Assembly (NCBI RefSeq): GCF_048565625.1
Contig: NZ_JBLZUR010000002.1
Location: 2,418,001 to 2,482,000 of the forward strand
From: JBLZUR01 sp048565625
GTDB taxonomy: Bacteria > Pseudomonadota > Alphaproteobacteria > Sphingomonadales > Sphingomonadaceae
DNA: 64,000 nt
Reading direction: 5' to 3'
The position numbers were made by a program, and so were the translations under genes. Position 1 is the stretch's first letter. The number at the start of each line of letters is the position of its first letter. Below the pieces are notes generated by a model. That model made no database searches. It was not told the DNA's origin and was given only the letters and a program-made list of their open reading frames with translations. Of this stretch, positions 1 to 7,965 are shown in pieces.

Positions 1-456
1 GCGCGGAACCCAGAAGCTGTGAATCACGTCGCTGGATTCGAGTTCCAGCACCACCGGACGTCCGGCCGGGATGTGCAGTTCGTTCGCATCTAGCATGGTG
101 GCCCGGCCCTGCCCGTCGAGATAGGCGACCCGCCACCACCACATCTCACCCGTGATGCGCACGCGCATCGCCTCGGCCGGCAGCGGTGCGGTGAGGTTCC
201 GGGTCAGGCTCAGCCCATAGACGAGCAGCAAGCTCAGGACGATCACGGGGAAGACAATTCCGCCAATCCAGATGGCTTTGGTCCCGCCGAGCCTGCCCTT
301 GAACGGCATGCTTCCGAACAGCGCGACCCATAGCGCCGCCAGCACGATGGTCAGCACCCCGGCGGCCATCGCTAGCAGAACCCAGCTCAAAGTCGTGATC
401 GAACCAGCATAGGGGCCGGCAGGATCGAAGACCGGAATGATTGACGCGTCGGGCAT
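1..456 (-). CDS. coxB: Cytochrome c oxidase subunit II (partial, C-terminus beyond the window)
   Basis: Subunit II of a heme-copper terminal oxidase, which takes electrons from cytochrome c at its CuA site. The visible 152 residues hold two membrane helices (about 23-47 and 62-83), then the start of the periplasmic cupredoxin domain with the MWWW motif (105-108) and the family signature VIHSFWVP (144-151). The CuA ligands lie past the window edge. The ATG at 456 follows the stop of the upstream cytochrome c gene by one base, so the two are co-transcribed. The oxidase subtype cannot be decided from this part. Confidence 0.9.
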   Translation of the reverse strand, partial: MPDASIIPVFDPAGPYAGSITTLSWVLLAMAAGVLTIVLAALWVALFGSMPFKGRLGGTKAIWIGGIVFPVIVLSLLLVYGLSLTRNLTAPLPAEAMRVRITGEMWWWRVAYLDGQGRATMLDANELHIPAGRPVVLELESSDVIHSFWVPR

Positions 457-457
457 A

Positions 458-829
458 TCAGCGATCGCCCGTGGCATAGAGATAGGCGGCGACATCGCGC
501 GCTTCCGCATCGCTCAGCGGCATCGCCGGCATTGTAGTGCCAGGCAGCACGGCTGGGGCGTCGCGAATGAAGGCGGCGAGCGTGTCGGCGCGGTTCGGCA
601 ATCTGCCGGCAATGAGTCCCTGATCGGCAAATCCCTCCAGCGAAGGACCACTCTGTCCGCGGGGCCAGCGAAGGCCAGGAATCACATGACATGCGCCGCA
701 GCCGGCGCGTTCGATCGCCTCCAGCCCACGCTGGACGTTCGCCTGCGGCATGTGATGCACCTCGTCAGGCGGCGGTTTGCATGCGGGAGTCAGCAGCAGC
801 GGCAAGAGAGCGCGAATGATCTGCAACAA
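458..829 (-). CDS. Lipoprotein-type monoheme cytochrome c
   Basis: Small exported c-type cytochrome of about 123 residues. I chose the TTG at 829: it follows a GGGGG stretch and directly opens a hydrophobic signal with lipobox LTPAC (Cys17). Longer starts would add a non-signal N-terminus and run into the divergent gene at 904. The heme site CGACH is at 44-48, and Met-containing MPAMPLSDAE near the C-terminus could supply the axial ligand. It ends one base before coxB, so it is probably the electron donor to, or a subunit of, that oxidase. TTG use is inferred. Confidence 0.8.
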   Translation of the reverse strand: MLQIIRALLPLLLTPACKPPPDEVHHMPQANVQRGLEAIERAGCGACHVIPGLRWPRGQSGPSLEGFADQGLIAGRLPNRADTLAAFIRDAPAVLPGTTMPAMPLSDAEARDVAAYLYATGDR

Positions 830-867
830 TCCCCCTATCCCGCCGGCAGCTTTCGCGGCCACGCCTT

Positions 868-892
868 GGAACAGTTCGAAACGGGGGCGGTT
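868..892. promoter_or_regulatory. EcfG-like promoter element, both strands
   Basis: On the + strand GGAAC (868-872) and GGTT (889-892) are 16 bases apart. The - strand reads GGAAC (894-890), 16 bases, TGTT. The known alphaproteobacterial general stress sigma (EcfG) promoter is GGAAC-N16/17-CGTT, so each strand has one mismatch in the -10. The element lies between divergent cytochrome genes starting at 829 and 904, though it is very close to the 904 start. Function is inferred from pattern only. Confidence 0.45.
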
Positions 893-903
893 CCCACAAC
901 ACG

Positions 904-1707
904 ATGGTTTCAGCACGCATAGCCTTGATGGGCGTGGCGACATTCGCCCTGTCGGCATGCGGCCAGGTCGAGCGGAATGCGGCCGACCAGTTCACCGCGA
1001 CGGGTAAACTCATCGCCTTGAGCGGGGGCGATGCCGGCGCATCGAATGCCTGCATGACTTGCCACGGCATCGATGGACACGGAAACGGCGCGGGGACGCC
1101 GCGGCTGGCCAGCCTCGATCGTGGATATATGGCGGCACAGCTTGAAGCCTATGCGAGCGGACGCCGACAGCATGCCGAAATGGCTTCGATCGCCCGCAGG
1201 CTTACTGCGGACCAGCAGGACGCCGTCTCGGCATATTACGCGGCGATGTCATTCGCGCCCGAGCCATCTTCCCGAAACAAGCCTGCCAATCTTGCGGCGG
1301 CGCTCTACCACCGCGGCGACCCGGCCCGAGGGTTGGCGTCCTGCGCTTCGTGCCATGGGGAGCGGGGCGAAGGAGTGGGCCTGGCGAACCCGCCTCTCGG
1401 CGGTCAGCCCGCAGCCTATCTTGCTGAACAGCTTGATCTGTGGCGGGCGGGGAAGCGGCGGAGCGATCCGCAGAACGTGATGCTCCAGATCAGCCGAAAG
1501 CTGTCTCGCCAGGAGTCTGTGGCTCTCGCGGCTTATGCGGCTCGCCTCCCCGCGGGTCCTCCGCATCGGGGATTTCCGGCAGCATACCCCGTAGGACATC
1601 GTGACGGTCCCAGAAATGGTGCTTCAGTGCCGCCGCCACGTGCAGTGGAATGGTCAGAAGCAGGGCGAGAACCAGCACATGATGCACATCCTCGGCCACG
1701 TCCATGA
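904..1707 (+). CDS. Diheme cytochrome c (c4-like lipoprotein)
   Basis: Exported diheme c-type cytochrome, 267 residues. The lipobox LSAC puts the lipidated Cys at 19, and two heme motifs follow: CMTCH (50-54) and CASCH (147-151), in two similar domains as in cytochrome c4. The recognisable fold ends near residue 220 (position 1563). The last ~48 residues are Pro/Arg/Gly-rich and lie antisense to the convergent cytochrome b561 gene, so they look like read-through. Likely role: electron carrier between the neighbouring dehydrogenases and the oxidase (inferred from context). Confidence 0.85.
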   Translation: MVSARIALMGVATFALSACGQVERNAADQFTATGKLIALSGGDAGASNACMTCHGIDGHGNGAGTPRLASLDRGYMAAQLEAYASGRRQHAEMASIARRLTADQQDAVSAYYAAMSFAPEPSSRNKPANLAAALYHRGDPARGLASCASCHGERGEGVGLANPPLGGQPAAYLAEQLDLWRAGKRRSDPQNVMLQISRKLSRQESVALAAYAARLPAGPPHRGFPAAYPVGHRDGPRNGASVPPPRAVEWSEAGREPAHDAHPRPRP

Positions 1708-2161
1708 TCTGCCAGCGTAGTGTCAGCGGCAGCTCGTGGAATGGCAGCTGCGGCCAGGGTACGAACCCGGCCAGATAAAGCGGTCCCGGTTCGGCGATCG
1801 ACGACCACATCGCCCAGCCGCTCAAAGGCAGGCCGAAGAACGCAATGTAGAACACATAATGTAATGCATAGGCGATCCGCGTCTGCCATCCCTGCTTGTC
1901 GGCGTCGTTGACCGGACCGGGGATCATGAGCCGCCAGCCGAAGCGCGCCAAGGCGAGCAGCAGGATCGGCAGCCCGACCATGCTGTGAACCTCATAGCCG
2001 CGCAGTTTGTCACCACCTGCGGGAAGCCAGCTCGTATAGTAGCCCCAGCCGATCTGGAAAATGACGAGCAGGGCCATGATCCAGTGGAAGGCGATGCCGA
2101 CCGGCGAGTAGCGGCTACGCTCCGTATGCCCCCGTGCCCATCTGCGAAGCCCCTCGATCAT
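1490..2161 (-). CDS. Cytochrome b561 family protein
   Basis: Four-helix membrane di-heme b-type cytochrome of 223 residues that passes electrons between quinol and periplasmic carriers. Candidate heme ligands are His26 (FHWIMA), His59, His101, His160/161 and His174, in the usual spacing. The family core ends with HHFWDRHDVLRGMLP at about 181-195 (position ~1577); the remaining hydrophilic tail lies antisense to the cytochrome c gene. The ATG at 2161 overlaps the ctaG stop as ATGA, so the two are translationally coupled. Confidence 0.85.
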   Translation of the reverse strand: MIEGLRRWARGHTERSRYSPVGIAFHWIMALLVIFQIGWGYYTSWLPAGGDKLRGYEVHSMVGLPILLLALARFGWRLMIPGPVNDADKQGWQTRIAYALHYVFYIAFFGLPLSGWAMWSSIAEPGPLYLAGFVPWPQLPFHELPLTLRWQIMDVAEDVHHVLVLALLLTIPLHVAAALKHHFWDRHDVLRGMLPEIPDAEDPRGGEPHKPREPQTPGETAFG

Positions 2162-2901
2162 CCTGCCAGTGTCGCCGCTCGTTCGCGCGCGAACGAACGC
2201 GCCAGTAAGGCGATTGCCGCGGCCAGATAGATGCCTGCGCCCGGTGCCCACATGATAAGGCCGGCGAGTTGCTGATCCTCCAGAGGGGACAACCCCCAAG
2301 CGATCGGGCCGATGAAATGCGGCGCATAGAGCGCGGACTGGGCGAAGGTAAGCAGTGCCCCGAGCAGTCCCATCTGAACCATAGTGCCCAGCAGCGCCGC
2401 GACGGCGCTGGTCACCGGCGCCCGGCGGATCGCGCTCCACAGGGCCAAGGCGCTCAGCCATAGAGTAGCCTGCATCAGCCAATAGGCTAAATCGCTGGCC
2501 AGCGCCCAAGCATAAGCTTGCGGCACATGCCAGGCCCAGAAGACGAGCGCGTGAGCAGTCGTCCACGACAGGGCTCCGCCAGCGAGGGGAACAAGTCGAG
2601 GAAAAGCAGCAATGAGCATCGGCGGCAATATCGCGGTCAGAAACAAATGATGGACCGCCCGAGCCGAAAACAGCGCCGAGGTCAGCGCGCAGAATGGCGA
2701 TACGAACAGCACCAACGCCAAACCGATAGCACCGATCGCCACTCGGCGTTCAAGCGCGCGCATGTCGGGATAACGCATCACCAGGAGCACGGCGAGGCCG
2801 AGCGCCAGCAGGAGGATTGGGTCCAGATTCCACCGGCCAAAAATCTCGGCCGGGATGGGAGCCGACCCGCAATAAGGTATCCAGGCTTCCCTGTTGAACA
2901 A
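2158..2901 (-). CDS. ctaG: Cytochrome c oxidase assembly factor CtaG (caa3 type)
   Basis: Integral membrane protein of 247 residues in the caa3_CtaG family, involved in copper delivery/assembly of heme-copper oxidases. It has about seven hydrophobic helices, with conserved HHLFLTAILPP and AHALVFWAWHVPQ segments. The start is TTG at 2901, supported by AAAGGGGG six bases upstream. It heads the cluster that also carries b561, cytochrome c and coxB, which fits a role in building the oxidase encoded at the left edge. Confidence 0.85.
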   Translation of the reverse strand: MFNREAWIPYCGSAPIPAEIFGRWNLDPILLLALGLAVLLVMRYPDMRALERRVAIGAIGLALVLFVSPFCALTSALFSARAVHHLFLTAILPPMLIAAFPRLVPLAGGALSWTTAHALVFWAWHVPQAYAWALASDLAYWLMQATLWLSALALWSAIRRAPVTSAVAALLGTMVQMGLLGALLTFAQSALYAPHFIGPIAWGLSPLEDQQLAGLIMWAPGAGIYLAAAIALLARSFARERAATLAG

Positions 2902-2930
2902 GTTGTGCCCCCTTTCAAACCGGCGTCTGC

Positions 2931-2958
2931 GGAACCGGCAGAACGGCCGCTCGGTTCC
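2931..2958. promoter_or_regulatory. Symmetric EcfG-like divergent promoter element
   Basis: GGAAC (2931-2935), 17 bases, GGTT (2953-2956) on the + strand. The - strand reads the same, GGAAC (2958-2954), 17 bases, GGTT (2936-2933). It lies between ctaG (start 2901, leftward) and the ExoD gene (start 3045, rightward), so one palindrome could serve both. It resembles the general stress promoter GGAAC-N16/17-CGTT with one -10 mismatch. Confidence 0.5.
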
Positions 2959-3044
2959 TTACAGTGACCTCGTTGCACGGCCGAACAGCACTGTAGTTGC
3001 GGATTTTCAGGAACGTCGCGTCGAACGGATCGGTTTATGCCTCC

Positions 3045-3623
3045 ATGGCAGATGAGATCAGCAGCGTCGGCGACATTCTCGACAAGCTCGAAGACCTCGC
3101 AAGCAAGGATGATCGCGTCCATATCGGTGGCTTTGTCGAGGCTTTCGGGCAGCGGAGCTACGGTCCGTTCCTGCTGGTCCCGGCCCTTCTGGAAATATCC
3201 CCGGTCGGCGGCATACCCGGCGTTCCAACAGTGCTCGCCGCGATCATCCTGCTATTCGCCGTGCAGATGCTGTTTGGCCGAAAGCATCTTTGGCTGCCGC
3301 GATTTGTGAGCGCCCGCTCGCTGGATGGCGAGCGTGTCGCCAAGGGAGCGGACAAGCTGCGCGGGCTTGCGAGGTTTCTGGACAGGTGGTTCCACGGCCG
3401 GCTCGCAACCTTCACCAAAGGCTTATGGGTCCGCATCGCGGCGGCCCTTGTCATCGTCCTCACGCTAACGGTTCCGCCGCTGGAACTCCTCCCGTTCGCC
3501 AGCACTGCCCCCATGGCAGCCATCGCTGCGTTCGGCCTGGCGTTGCTTGTGCGTGACGGGGCTCTGATGATCGTCGCCTTCATCGCGGCTGGCCTAGCGC
3601 TCGCACTGGGAGTGGGTTGGTAG
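3045..3623 (+). CDS. ExoD family membrane protein
   Basis: Protein of 192 residues in the ExoD (exopolysaccharide synthesis) family, whose biochemical role is still unclear. It has a soluble N-terminal part (about 1-45) with GGFVEAFGQRSYGPFLL, then hydrophobic helices containing the family pattern SPVGGIPGVPT and a polar middle segment. I take the ATG at 3045 (MADEISS) rather than the TTG at 2997, since the added residues are not conserved-looking. It faces ctaG across the symmetric promoter-like element and converges on the CaCA exchanger gene with an 18-bp gap. Confidence 0.8.
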   Translation: MADEISSVGDILDKLEDLASKDDRVHIGGFVEAFGQRSYGPFLLVPALLEISPVGGIPGVPTVLAAIILLFAVQMLFGRKHLWLPRFVSARSLDGERVAKGADKLRGLARFLDRWFHGRLATFTKGLWVRIAAALVIVLTLTVPPLELLPFASTAPMAAIAAFGLALLVRDGALMIVAFIAAGLALALGVGW

Positions 3624-3641
3624 GCGGACTTTGACCGGAAG

Positions 3642-4688
3642 CTATTGAGCGAACTTCGCCATCACCACCATGCCGCCACAAAACAGGAGGACGGCGGCCA
3701 CAGCGTCATAGCCCATACGCCAGATAGCGCGATTTTTTCGCTCCAGTAGTCCTACCGTGAAACAGCCGGTCATCAACAGGGCGAGGAGCGCGCCCAATGC
3801 CTCGAACGTCCCCGCGCTGCCAAGCACAGGCTCGCCCGACGCAAGCGCGTCCGCCATCAGCAGGAGCATGAGATTGAAAAGATTGGTGCCGAAGATGTCG
3901 CCGACCGCGAGTTCGTATCGTTTCTCGCGCACGGCCGCGATGATCGAACTCAGTTCGGGTAATGAGGTTGCAAAGGCAACCAGCACAAATCCGATCATCC
4001 CTGACGAGATGCCCGTCTTGGCAGCGATCGCGTCAGCTGATTGCGACAGCGCGACGCCCGCCAGCAAGATGAGAAGGCCAAGGCCAGCCGTGACAAGGAT
4101 CAGGTGCCGCAGGGAACGGGTATCCGGTTCTTCCTCTTTGTCGTCCTGCCGGTCCGGCCCTTCCGCGTCCTCGGCGGGTTGCCACACACTGCGGCGCTCG
4201 AATCTCGACGAAATGGCGATCGCCAGCAACGCTCCGAGCGCAACGAAAATAGTGCCCGCCCCAACACCGAACACGGGATAGTCACCGCTCATGACGGTCA
4301 TGCACACGATGCTCAGCAGCATCATGCCCAGCACGCCCTGCATAAGCGTGGCAGGCTTGGCGACCACGCTGGTCAGGGCGCCCCGACCGAAAACAACGTC
4401 CGCTACCGCCAGCAGCAGGACATTGACCGCCGCGCTGCCGAGCAGATTGTTGACGGCAAGCGGCGCGTTGCCGGCGAGAGACGATGTCGCGACGGTCGCT
4501 AGTTCCGGTAGGGAGGTAATTCCGCCGAGCAGCAGCATCCCGGCGAAGGCCGGGCCGATATGCAGCTTTTTCGAGATTGCATCGACATGCGAGGACAGCC
4601 GGCTGCCCGCGCCCCACACGATGACTGCGGCACCCAGGAAAATCGCTGCGACAGCCCAGAGCGGCATTTGTGAGATGTCGAAAGGCAT
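3642..4688 (-). CDS. Calcium/cation antiporter of the CaCA family
   Basis: Inner-membrane Na+/Ca2+-type exchanger, 348 residues. Two homologous halves each carry the alpha-repeat: GGITSLPELATV in the first and FATSLPELSSII in the second, with the partner segments NLLGSAAVN and DIFGTNLFNL. A charged cytoplasmic loop (about PAEDAEGPDRQDDKEEEPD) separates the halves. The ATG at 4688 is chosen because upstream codons read as low-complexity Pro/Ser/Arg. The ion specificity cannot be read from sequence. Confidence 0.85.
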   Translation of the reverse strand: MPFDISQMPLWAVAAIFLGAAVIVWGAGSRLSSHVDAISKKLHIGPAFAGMLLLGGITSLPELATVATSSLAGNAPLAVNNLLGSAAVNVLLLAVADVVFGRGALTSVVAKPATLMQGVLGMMLLSIVCMTVMSGDYPVFGVGAGTIFVALGALLAIAISSRFERRSVWQPAEDAEGPDRQDDKEEEPDTRSLRHLILVTAGLGLLILLAGVALSQSADAIAAKTGISSGMIGFVLVAFATSLPELSSIIAAVREKRYELAVGDIFGTNLFNLMLLLMADALASGEPVLGSAGTFEALGALLALLMTGCFTVGLLERKNRAIWRMGYDAVAAVLLFCGGMVVMAKFAQ

Positions 4689-4770
4689 GTGGTGAAATAC
4701 ATCGGGCCCCGCCGATGTTCCGGGCACCACCGAGGAGGGAACCCCAGGGCTCCGACTTCGCTGGCAAGGC

Positions 4771-6018
4771 ATGAACGAACGGGAACCGGCACATGCGGAC
4801 GAGCCCCGCATGGGCAAGAGGCTGCATCGCCGCTATTACACCGGCGCCGATCTTGCGCGCGTGCGGTCGATTGGCGATCTGCGCGCGCGGGCGTATCGGC
4901 TCATGCCCCGCTTCGTACTCGAATATTTGGAAGGCGGTGCCGGGGATGAGGCGACGCTCTCACGTGAGCGTGCGGCTTTCGCCGACTGGAGGTTCATGCC
5001 GCACCAACTGGTCGATGTTGCTGATCGGACACTGGAAGCGCCGATCCTCGGGAAAATCGCTCCGATTCCGGCTGTCGTCGCACCGACCGGGTTGAACGGT
5101 CTCTTTCGCCGCCGTGGAGATATCCTGCTGGCGCAAGCCGCGGCGAAGGCCGGCATTCCCTTCACGCAGAGCACGATGTCCAACGAACGCATGGAGGACG
5201 TCGCGGTCGTCCCGGGACTGCGCCACTGGTGGCAGCTCTACATCTTCGGGCCGGACGAGATCTGGCAGGAACTGCTCCGGCGCGCGGAAACATGCGGTGT
5301 CGAGGCGCTGGCGCTGACGACGAATGCGCAGATCTTTGGCAACCGGGAATGGGATGCGCGCACCCGCATCTCGCGATCGATGCCCAGCCCTGCAACACTG
5401 TTCGATGCCGCGCGCCATCCGCGCTGGGCGGCAATGACGCTGAGCCGTGGAATGCCGGTATTCCGCAACGTGATCGATTTCGTACCGAAGGAACGGCGCA
5501 GCTTCTTCGACAGCGCCTTCTGGATCCGCGAGCAGATGCCCCAATCGCTGTCGTGGCGTGATGTCGCGAAGATCCGTCAGCGCTGGCGCGGTCCGTTCCT
5601 GCTCAAGGGATTGCTCAACCTGGAGGATGTGCGCCGCGCGCTCGACAGCGGCGTGGATGGCGTGATCCTGGGAAGTCACGGCGGCCGGCAGGCGGACTGG
5701 GCCATTTCCGCCCTCGACCTTCTGCCACAGGCGCGCGAGATCGTGGGCGACCGCTTCGCGCCGATGATGTCCGGCGGCATCCGGCGGGGCACCGACTTGC
5801 TGAAGGCGCTAGCTTTGGGCGCCGACGCAGTGCTCGCCGGCCGCGCTCCGCTTTACGGCCTCTGCGCCGCCGGTGCCGGCGGAGCGGCGTGCGCGCTCGA
5901 ATTGCTTCGAGAGGAGGCGCTTGACGAGATGGGCCAGTTGGGGGCGGTCAGCAGAGCCGACCTGACGCCGGAACTGCTTGTCTCCGCCCACCAAGGTTTC
6001 AGGCCCGCATCGAAGTGA
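4771..6018 (+). CDS. FMN-dependent alpha-hydroxy acid dehydrogenase (LldD-like)
   Basis: TIM-barrel flavoenzyme oxidising L-2-hydroxy acids such as lactate; 415 residues. It shows YLEGGAGDEATL (52-63), LLKGL with the FMN-contacting Lys, and HGGRQ with catalytic His303 and substrate-binding Arg306. Two family positions differ: the usual SNHGGRQ reads GSHGGRQ, and the usual DGG before IRRGTD reads SGG (Ser334), where an Asp normally contacts FMN. Substrate and electron acceptor are therefore uncertain. The neighbouring gene is a pyruvate oxidase-like enzyme, so lactate to pyruvate to acetate is a plausible route (inference). Confidence 0.85.
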   Translation: MNEREPAHADEPRMGKRLHRRYYTGADLARVRSIGDLRARAYRLMPRFVLEYLEGGAGDEATLSRERAAFADWRFMPHQLVDVADRTLEAPILGKIAPIPAVVAPTGLNGLFRRRGDILLAQAAAKAGIPFTQSTMSNERMEDVAVVPGLRHWWQLYIFGPDEIWQELLRRAETCGVEALALTTNAQIFGNREWDARTRISRSMPSPATLFDAARHPRWAAMTLSRGMPVFRNVIDFVPKERRSFFDSAFWIREQMPQSLSWRDVAKIRQRWRGPFLLKGLLNLEDVRRALDSGVDGVILGSHGGRQADWAISALDLLPQAREIVGDRFAPMMSGGIRRGTDLLKALALGADAVLAGRAPLYGLCAAGAGGAACALELLREEALDEMGQLGAVSRADLTPELLVSAHQGFRPASK

Positions 6019-6110
6019 CCGCTGCAAGATCGCGAAGCGTGCTCTTTGGCCAACGTTCGCAACTACTAAGCAACGTGCCATTCACGTCGCCCGGTCTTTT
6101 CCGCTCTTTC

Positions 6111-6135
6111 GGAACGCTCCCTCGCACGGTCGGTT
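6111..6135 (+). promoter_or_regulatory. EcfG-like promoter for the TPP-enzyme operon
   Basis: GGAAC (6111-6115), 16 bases, GGTT (6132-6135), about 40 bases before the GTG start at 6176. Same arrangement as the elements at 868 and 2931, one mismatch from the general stress consensus GGAAC-N16/17-CGTT. A second GGAAC at about 6141 has no good -10 partner. Confidence 0.5.
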
Positions 6136-6175
6136 ACCCTGGAACACTCGAAACTGACGCTTGAGGAGGCTGCAT

Positions 6176-7960
6176 GTGACGCAGACCGTCGGGGAGTATT
6201 TCTGGGACCGGCTTCACCAGTGGGGCGTGCGCCGCATCTTCGGCTATCCCGGAGACGGTATCAACGGCCTGCTCGGCGCCCTGCAGAAGGTGCCCGACAA
6301 GTTCGAGTTCGTGCAGGTGCGCCATGAAGAGATGGCGGCGTTCATGGCCTCCGCTCATGCGAAGTTCACGGGCGAACTCGGCGTCTGTCTGGCGACGTCC
6401 GGTCCAGGGGCGTCCCACCTCCTGACAGGCCTGTACGACGCGCGCATGGACCATATGCCGGTTCTGGCGATCGTCGGCCAACAGGCACGCAGCGCCGTGG
6501 GCGCGCATTATCAGCAGGAGCTGGACCTCACGTCGATGTTCAAGGACGTGGCCGGGGCGTTCACCGGCTACGCCACTGTTCCGGCACAGGTGCGCCACCT
6601 CACCGACCGGGCGGTGCGCATCGCGATGGCCGAGCGGCGTGTCACGGCGCTTATCTTTCCCAACGACCTTCAGGACATGAAGATGGAGGAGCCGCCGCGC
6701 AAGCATGGCGCTGTCTTCTCCGGCATCGGCTGGTCTCCGTTCGAGGTCGTGCCGCGGCAGAACGACCTTCGGCGCGCTGCAGAGGTGCTGAATGCCGGCA
6801 GCAAGGTCGCAATCCTTGTCGGTGCTGGTGCCCGCGAAGCGACGGATGAGGTCATTGCCATCGCGGACGTCCTTCAGGCGGGCTGTGCAAAGGCGCTGCT
6901 TGGGAAACAGGTGCTGCCAGACGACCTCCCCTGGGTAACGGGTTCCATAGGCCTGCTGGGCACGAAACCGTCCTACGAGTTGATGATGCAGTGCGACACG
7001 CTGCTAATGTTGGGCTCGGGCTTTCCCTATTCAGAATTCCTGCCGGAGGAGGGACAGGCGCGCGGGGTTCAGGTCGATATCGACCCCGGCATGCTGTCGA
7101 TCCGCTATCCGATGGAAGTGAACCTCACCGGCGACGTGAAGGCCACGATTGAGGCGCTGCTGCCGCTCATCCAGCGAAAGACGGATACGGCATGGCGAGA
7201 TACGATCGCCGAGTGGAACGCCGATTGGCAGGAAACTCTGATCGATCGCGCCCACGCCAAAGCAGACAAGGTCAATCCGCAGCGGGTGTTTACCGAATTA
7301 AGCCCGCGCCTGCCCGAGCGCGCCATACTGACCAGCGACAGCGGCTCCTGTGCAAACTGGTACGCCCGCGATCTCAAGATCAGGCGCGGCATGATGGCGT
7401 CGCTGTCGGGTGGCCTGGCCTGCATGGGCGCGGCGGTGCCATACGCGATCGCGGGCAAGTTCGCGCATCCCGACCGCCCGGTGATCGCGATGATCGGCGA
7501 CGGCGCGATGCAGATGAACAACATGGCCGAGCTCATCACCGTTCAGAAATACTGGCAGAAGTGGGCCGACCCGCGCCTTATCGTCATGGTCCTCAACAAT
7601 GAGGATCTCAATCAGGTCACCTGGGAGCAGCGGGCGATGGAGGGCAACCCCAAGTTCGAGGCGACCCAGCAGATACCCGACGTGCCCTATCATAAGTTCG
7701 CGGAGCTGATCGGACTGGAAGGCATATTCTGTGACGATCCCGAGCAGGTCGGCGCCGCATGGGATCGTGCGCTCGCCGCGCGCCGGCCGGTCGTTCTGGA
7801 GATGAAGACCGATCCCAACGTGCCGCCGCTACCGCCGCACATCAGCCTGGACCAGGCGAAGGCATTCACCTCCCTGCTGTTCAAGGGCGATCCCGAACAG
7901 GGATCGATGATCAAGAACACCGCGCGACAGGTTTTCGCCAGCATTTTGCCAAAGGGTTGA
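6176..7960 (+). CDS. Thiamine pyrophosphate enzyme, pyruvate oxidase/acetolactate synthase-like
   Basis: TPP-dependent enzyme of 594 residues with the three-domain layout of pyruvate oxidase/acetolactate synthase. The N-terminal PYR domain has the activating Glu in RHEEMAAF, the middle domain is nucleotide-binding-like, and the C-terminal PP domain has GDGAMQMNNMAE and NNEDLNQVTWEQ for the Mg-TPP site. The start is GTG at 6176 because GAGGAGG (6163-6169) sits just upstream; a TTG at 6161 would place this ribosome site inside the gene. Pyruvate decarboxylation to acetate or acetyl-P is likely, but the substrate is not proven. First gene of the operon running to 15247. Confidence 0.85.
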   Translation: MTQTVGEYFWDRLHQWGVRRIFGYPGDGINGLLGALQKVPDKFEFVQVRHEEMAAFMASAHAKFTGELGVCLATSGPGASHLLTGLYDARMDHMPVLAIVGQQARSAVGAHYQQELDLTSMFKDVAGAFTGYATVPAQVRHLTDRAVRIAMAERRVTALIFPNDLQDMKMEEPPRKHGAVFSGIGWSPFEVVPRQNDLRRAAEVLNAGSKVAILVGAGAREATDEVIAIADVLQAGCAKALLGKQVLPDDLPWVTGSIGLLGTKPSYELMMQCDTLLMLGSGFPYSEFLPEEGQARGVQVDIDPGMLSIRYPMEVNLTGDVKATIEALLPLIQRKTDTAWRDTIAEWNADWQETLIDRAHAKADKVNPQRVFTELSPRLPERAILTSDSGSCANWYARDLKIRRGMMASLSGGLACMGAAVPYAIAGKFAHPDRPVIAMIGDGAMQMNNMAELITVQKYWQKWADPRLIVMVLNNEDLNQVTWEQRAMEGNPKFEATQQIPDVPYHKFAELIGLEGIFCDDPEQVGAAWDRALAARRPVVLEMKTDPNVPPLPPHISLDQAKAFTSLLFKGDPEQGSMIKNTARQVFASILPKG

Positions 7961-7965
7961 GTGCG

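Noticed and set aside
4689..4770. EcfG-like promoter between the CaCA and LldD genes
   Set aside because: GGAAC occurs on both strands but no CGTT or GGTT follows at 16-17 bases (the best is TATT on the - strand).
6161..6175. TTG at 6161 as the start of the TPP enzyme
   Set aside because: The codons it adds contain the ribosome binding site GAGGAGG, so GTG 6176 is the better start.
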